DNA from: an uncultured Clostridia bacterium
GTDB lineage: Bacteria; Bacillota; Clostridia; Christensenellales; Aristaeellaceae
Reading direction: 5' to 3'
NCBI GenBank assembly: GCA_945877525.1
Contig: CAMDVP010000136.1
Span: 1 to 8,283 of the forward strand
Length of the DNA: 8,283 bases
Positions 8,012 to 8,283 of the stretch are shown here, piece by piece. Numbering within the stretch: the first letter of the stretch is position 1; each line of letters starts with the position of its first letter. The notes beneath the pieces are model-generated. The model worked only from the letters and a program-made list of their open reading frames with translations. It had not been told where the DNA came from and did no database searches. A program made the position numbers and the translations under genes.

Positions 8012-8283
8012 CGGCGTCCGCAGCCTCAATCGTCGCGGCTCAAGGCCGATCGTTTCGGCTGACTCGTTCGGCTTTCGCATTGTCGCTCCGCCTTCGGCGG
8101 ACTCGCCACTGGCGAGGCGTCGCCCTTTGGAAGCCTTCGGGGCCGTTCTCTTGGCGCTATACATTAAGTGCAGCATAGCATAACCCGCACGCGCAAAGCG
8201 CTGGAAGAAATCCGCCCCACCTCTCGCAAAATGGGAGTCGAGAGGGCCGAAGGCCCTTCGCAGGGTCCAGGGGCAGCGCCCCT
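8012..8283. repeat. Gene-free intergenic region rich in short palindromes (REP-like element), continuing past the right edge
   Basis: About 270 bp without a convincing gene. Seen: near-repeats TCGTTTCGGCT (8050-8060) and TCGTTCGGCT (8064-8073); two adjacent hairpins TCCGCC-TTC-GGCGGA (8087-8101) and CTCGCC-ACT-GGCGAG (8102-8116); GCGC-AAA-GCGC (8191-8201); CCTCTCG/CGAGAGG (8220-8226 with 8239-8245), which overlaps AGGGCC-GAA-GGCCCT (8243-8257); and AGGGGC-AGC-GCCCCT (8269-8283). Three- to twelve-base loops and GC-rich stems in series are typical of dispersed intergenic palindromic repeats. Repetition elsewhere in the genome is inferred, not seen. Confidence 0.6.

Noticed and set aside
7981..8178. 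Small open frames on both strands after the LicD-family gene
   Set aside because: They cover the palindrome-rich region, are Arg/Ser/Ala-rich, and have no ribosome binding site or recognisable motif.
8012..8283. CRISPR array
   Set aside because: The repeats are short palindromes of differing sequence, without a constant repeat of about 30 bp or regular spacers.

Overview
The window reads as the chromosome of a GC-rich, strictly anaerobic Clostridia-type Firmicute, probably a gut lineage. The basis is a pyruvate:ferredoxin oxidoreductase of the single-chain bacterial type, a Soj/Spo0J-type ParAB pair, strong AGGAGG ribosome binding sites, near-perfect housekeeping (sigma-A type) promoters and uniformly GC-rich codons. 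The exact taxon cannot be read from the sequence.

Layout. Positions 1-2623 (minus strand) hold the first 874 codons of pyruvate:ferredoxin oxidoreductase; its C-terminus lies beyond the left edge. Positions 2624-2974 are a divergent control region. It has a consensus promoter firing left into the oxidoreductase through a roughly 160-nt hairpin-rich leader, and a second near-consensus promoter firing right into parA. The two -35 boxes are about 85 bp apart and three T6 tracts lie between them. Positions 2975-4624 encode ParA and ParB, the chromosome-segregation ATPase and the CTP-dependent clamp. A weak terminator-like hairpin follows parB. Positions 4700-7973 are a tight four-gene set: a membrane phosphoglycosyl transferase that starts a surface glycan on a lipid carrier, the two halves of a split transketolase, and a LicD-family phosphotransferase. 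Overlaps of 8 and 4 nt and a 16-nt gap suggest one transcript. Positions 7977-8283 hold no convincing gene, only a dense series of short hairpins and near-repeats that looks like an intergenic repeat element continuing past the right edge.

How the parts relate. The oxidoreductase (energy metabolism) and parAB (segregation) share only the divergent promoter region. The last four genes look like a small surface-glycan module: the phosphoglycosyl transferase loads a sugar phosphate on undecaprenyl phosphate, LicD decorates a glycan with a phosphorylated alcohol or polyol, and the transketolase pair may supply or modify a precursor. The placement of the transketolase between the two glycan genes is the most unusual point and its substrate is unknown. 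No CRISPR array, transposase, tRNA or rRNA was seen.
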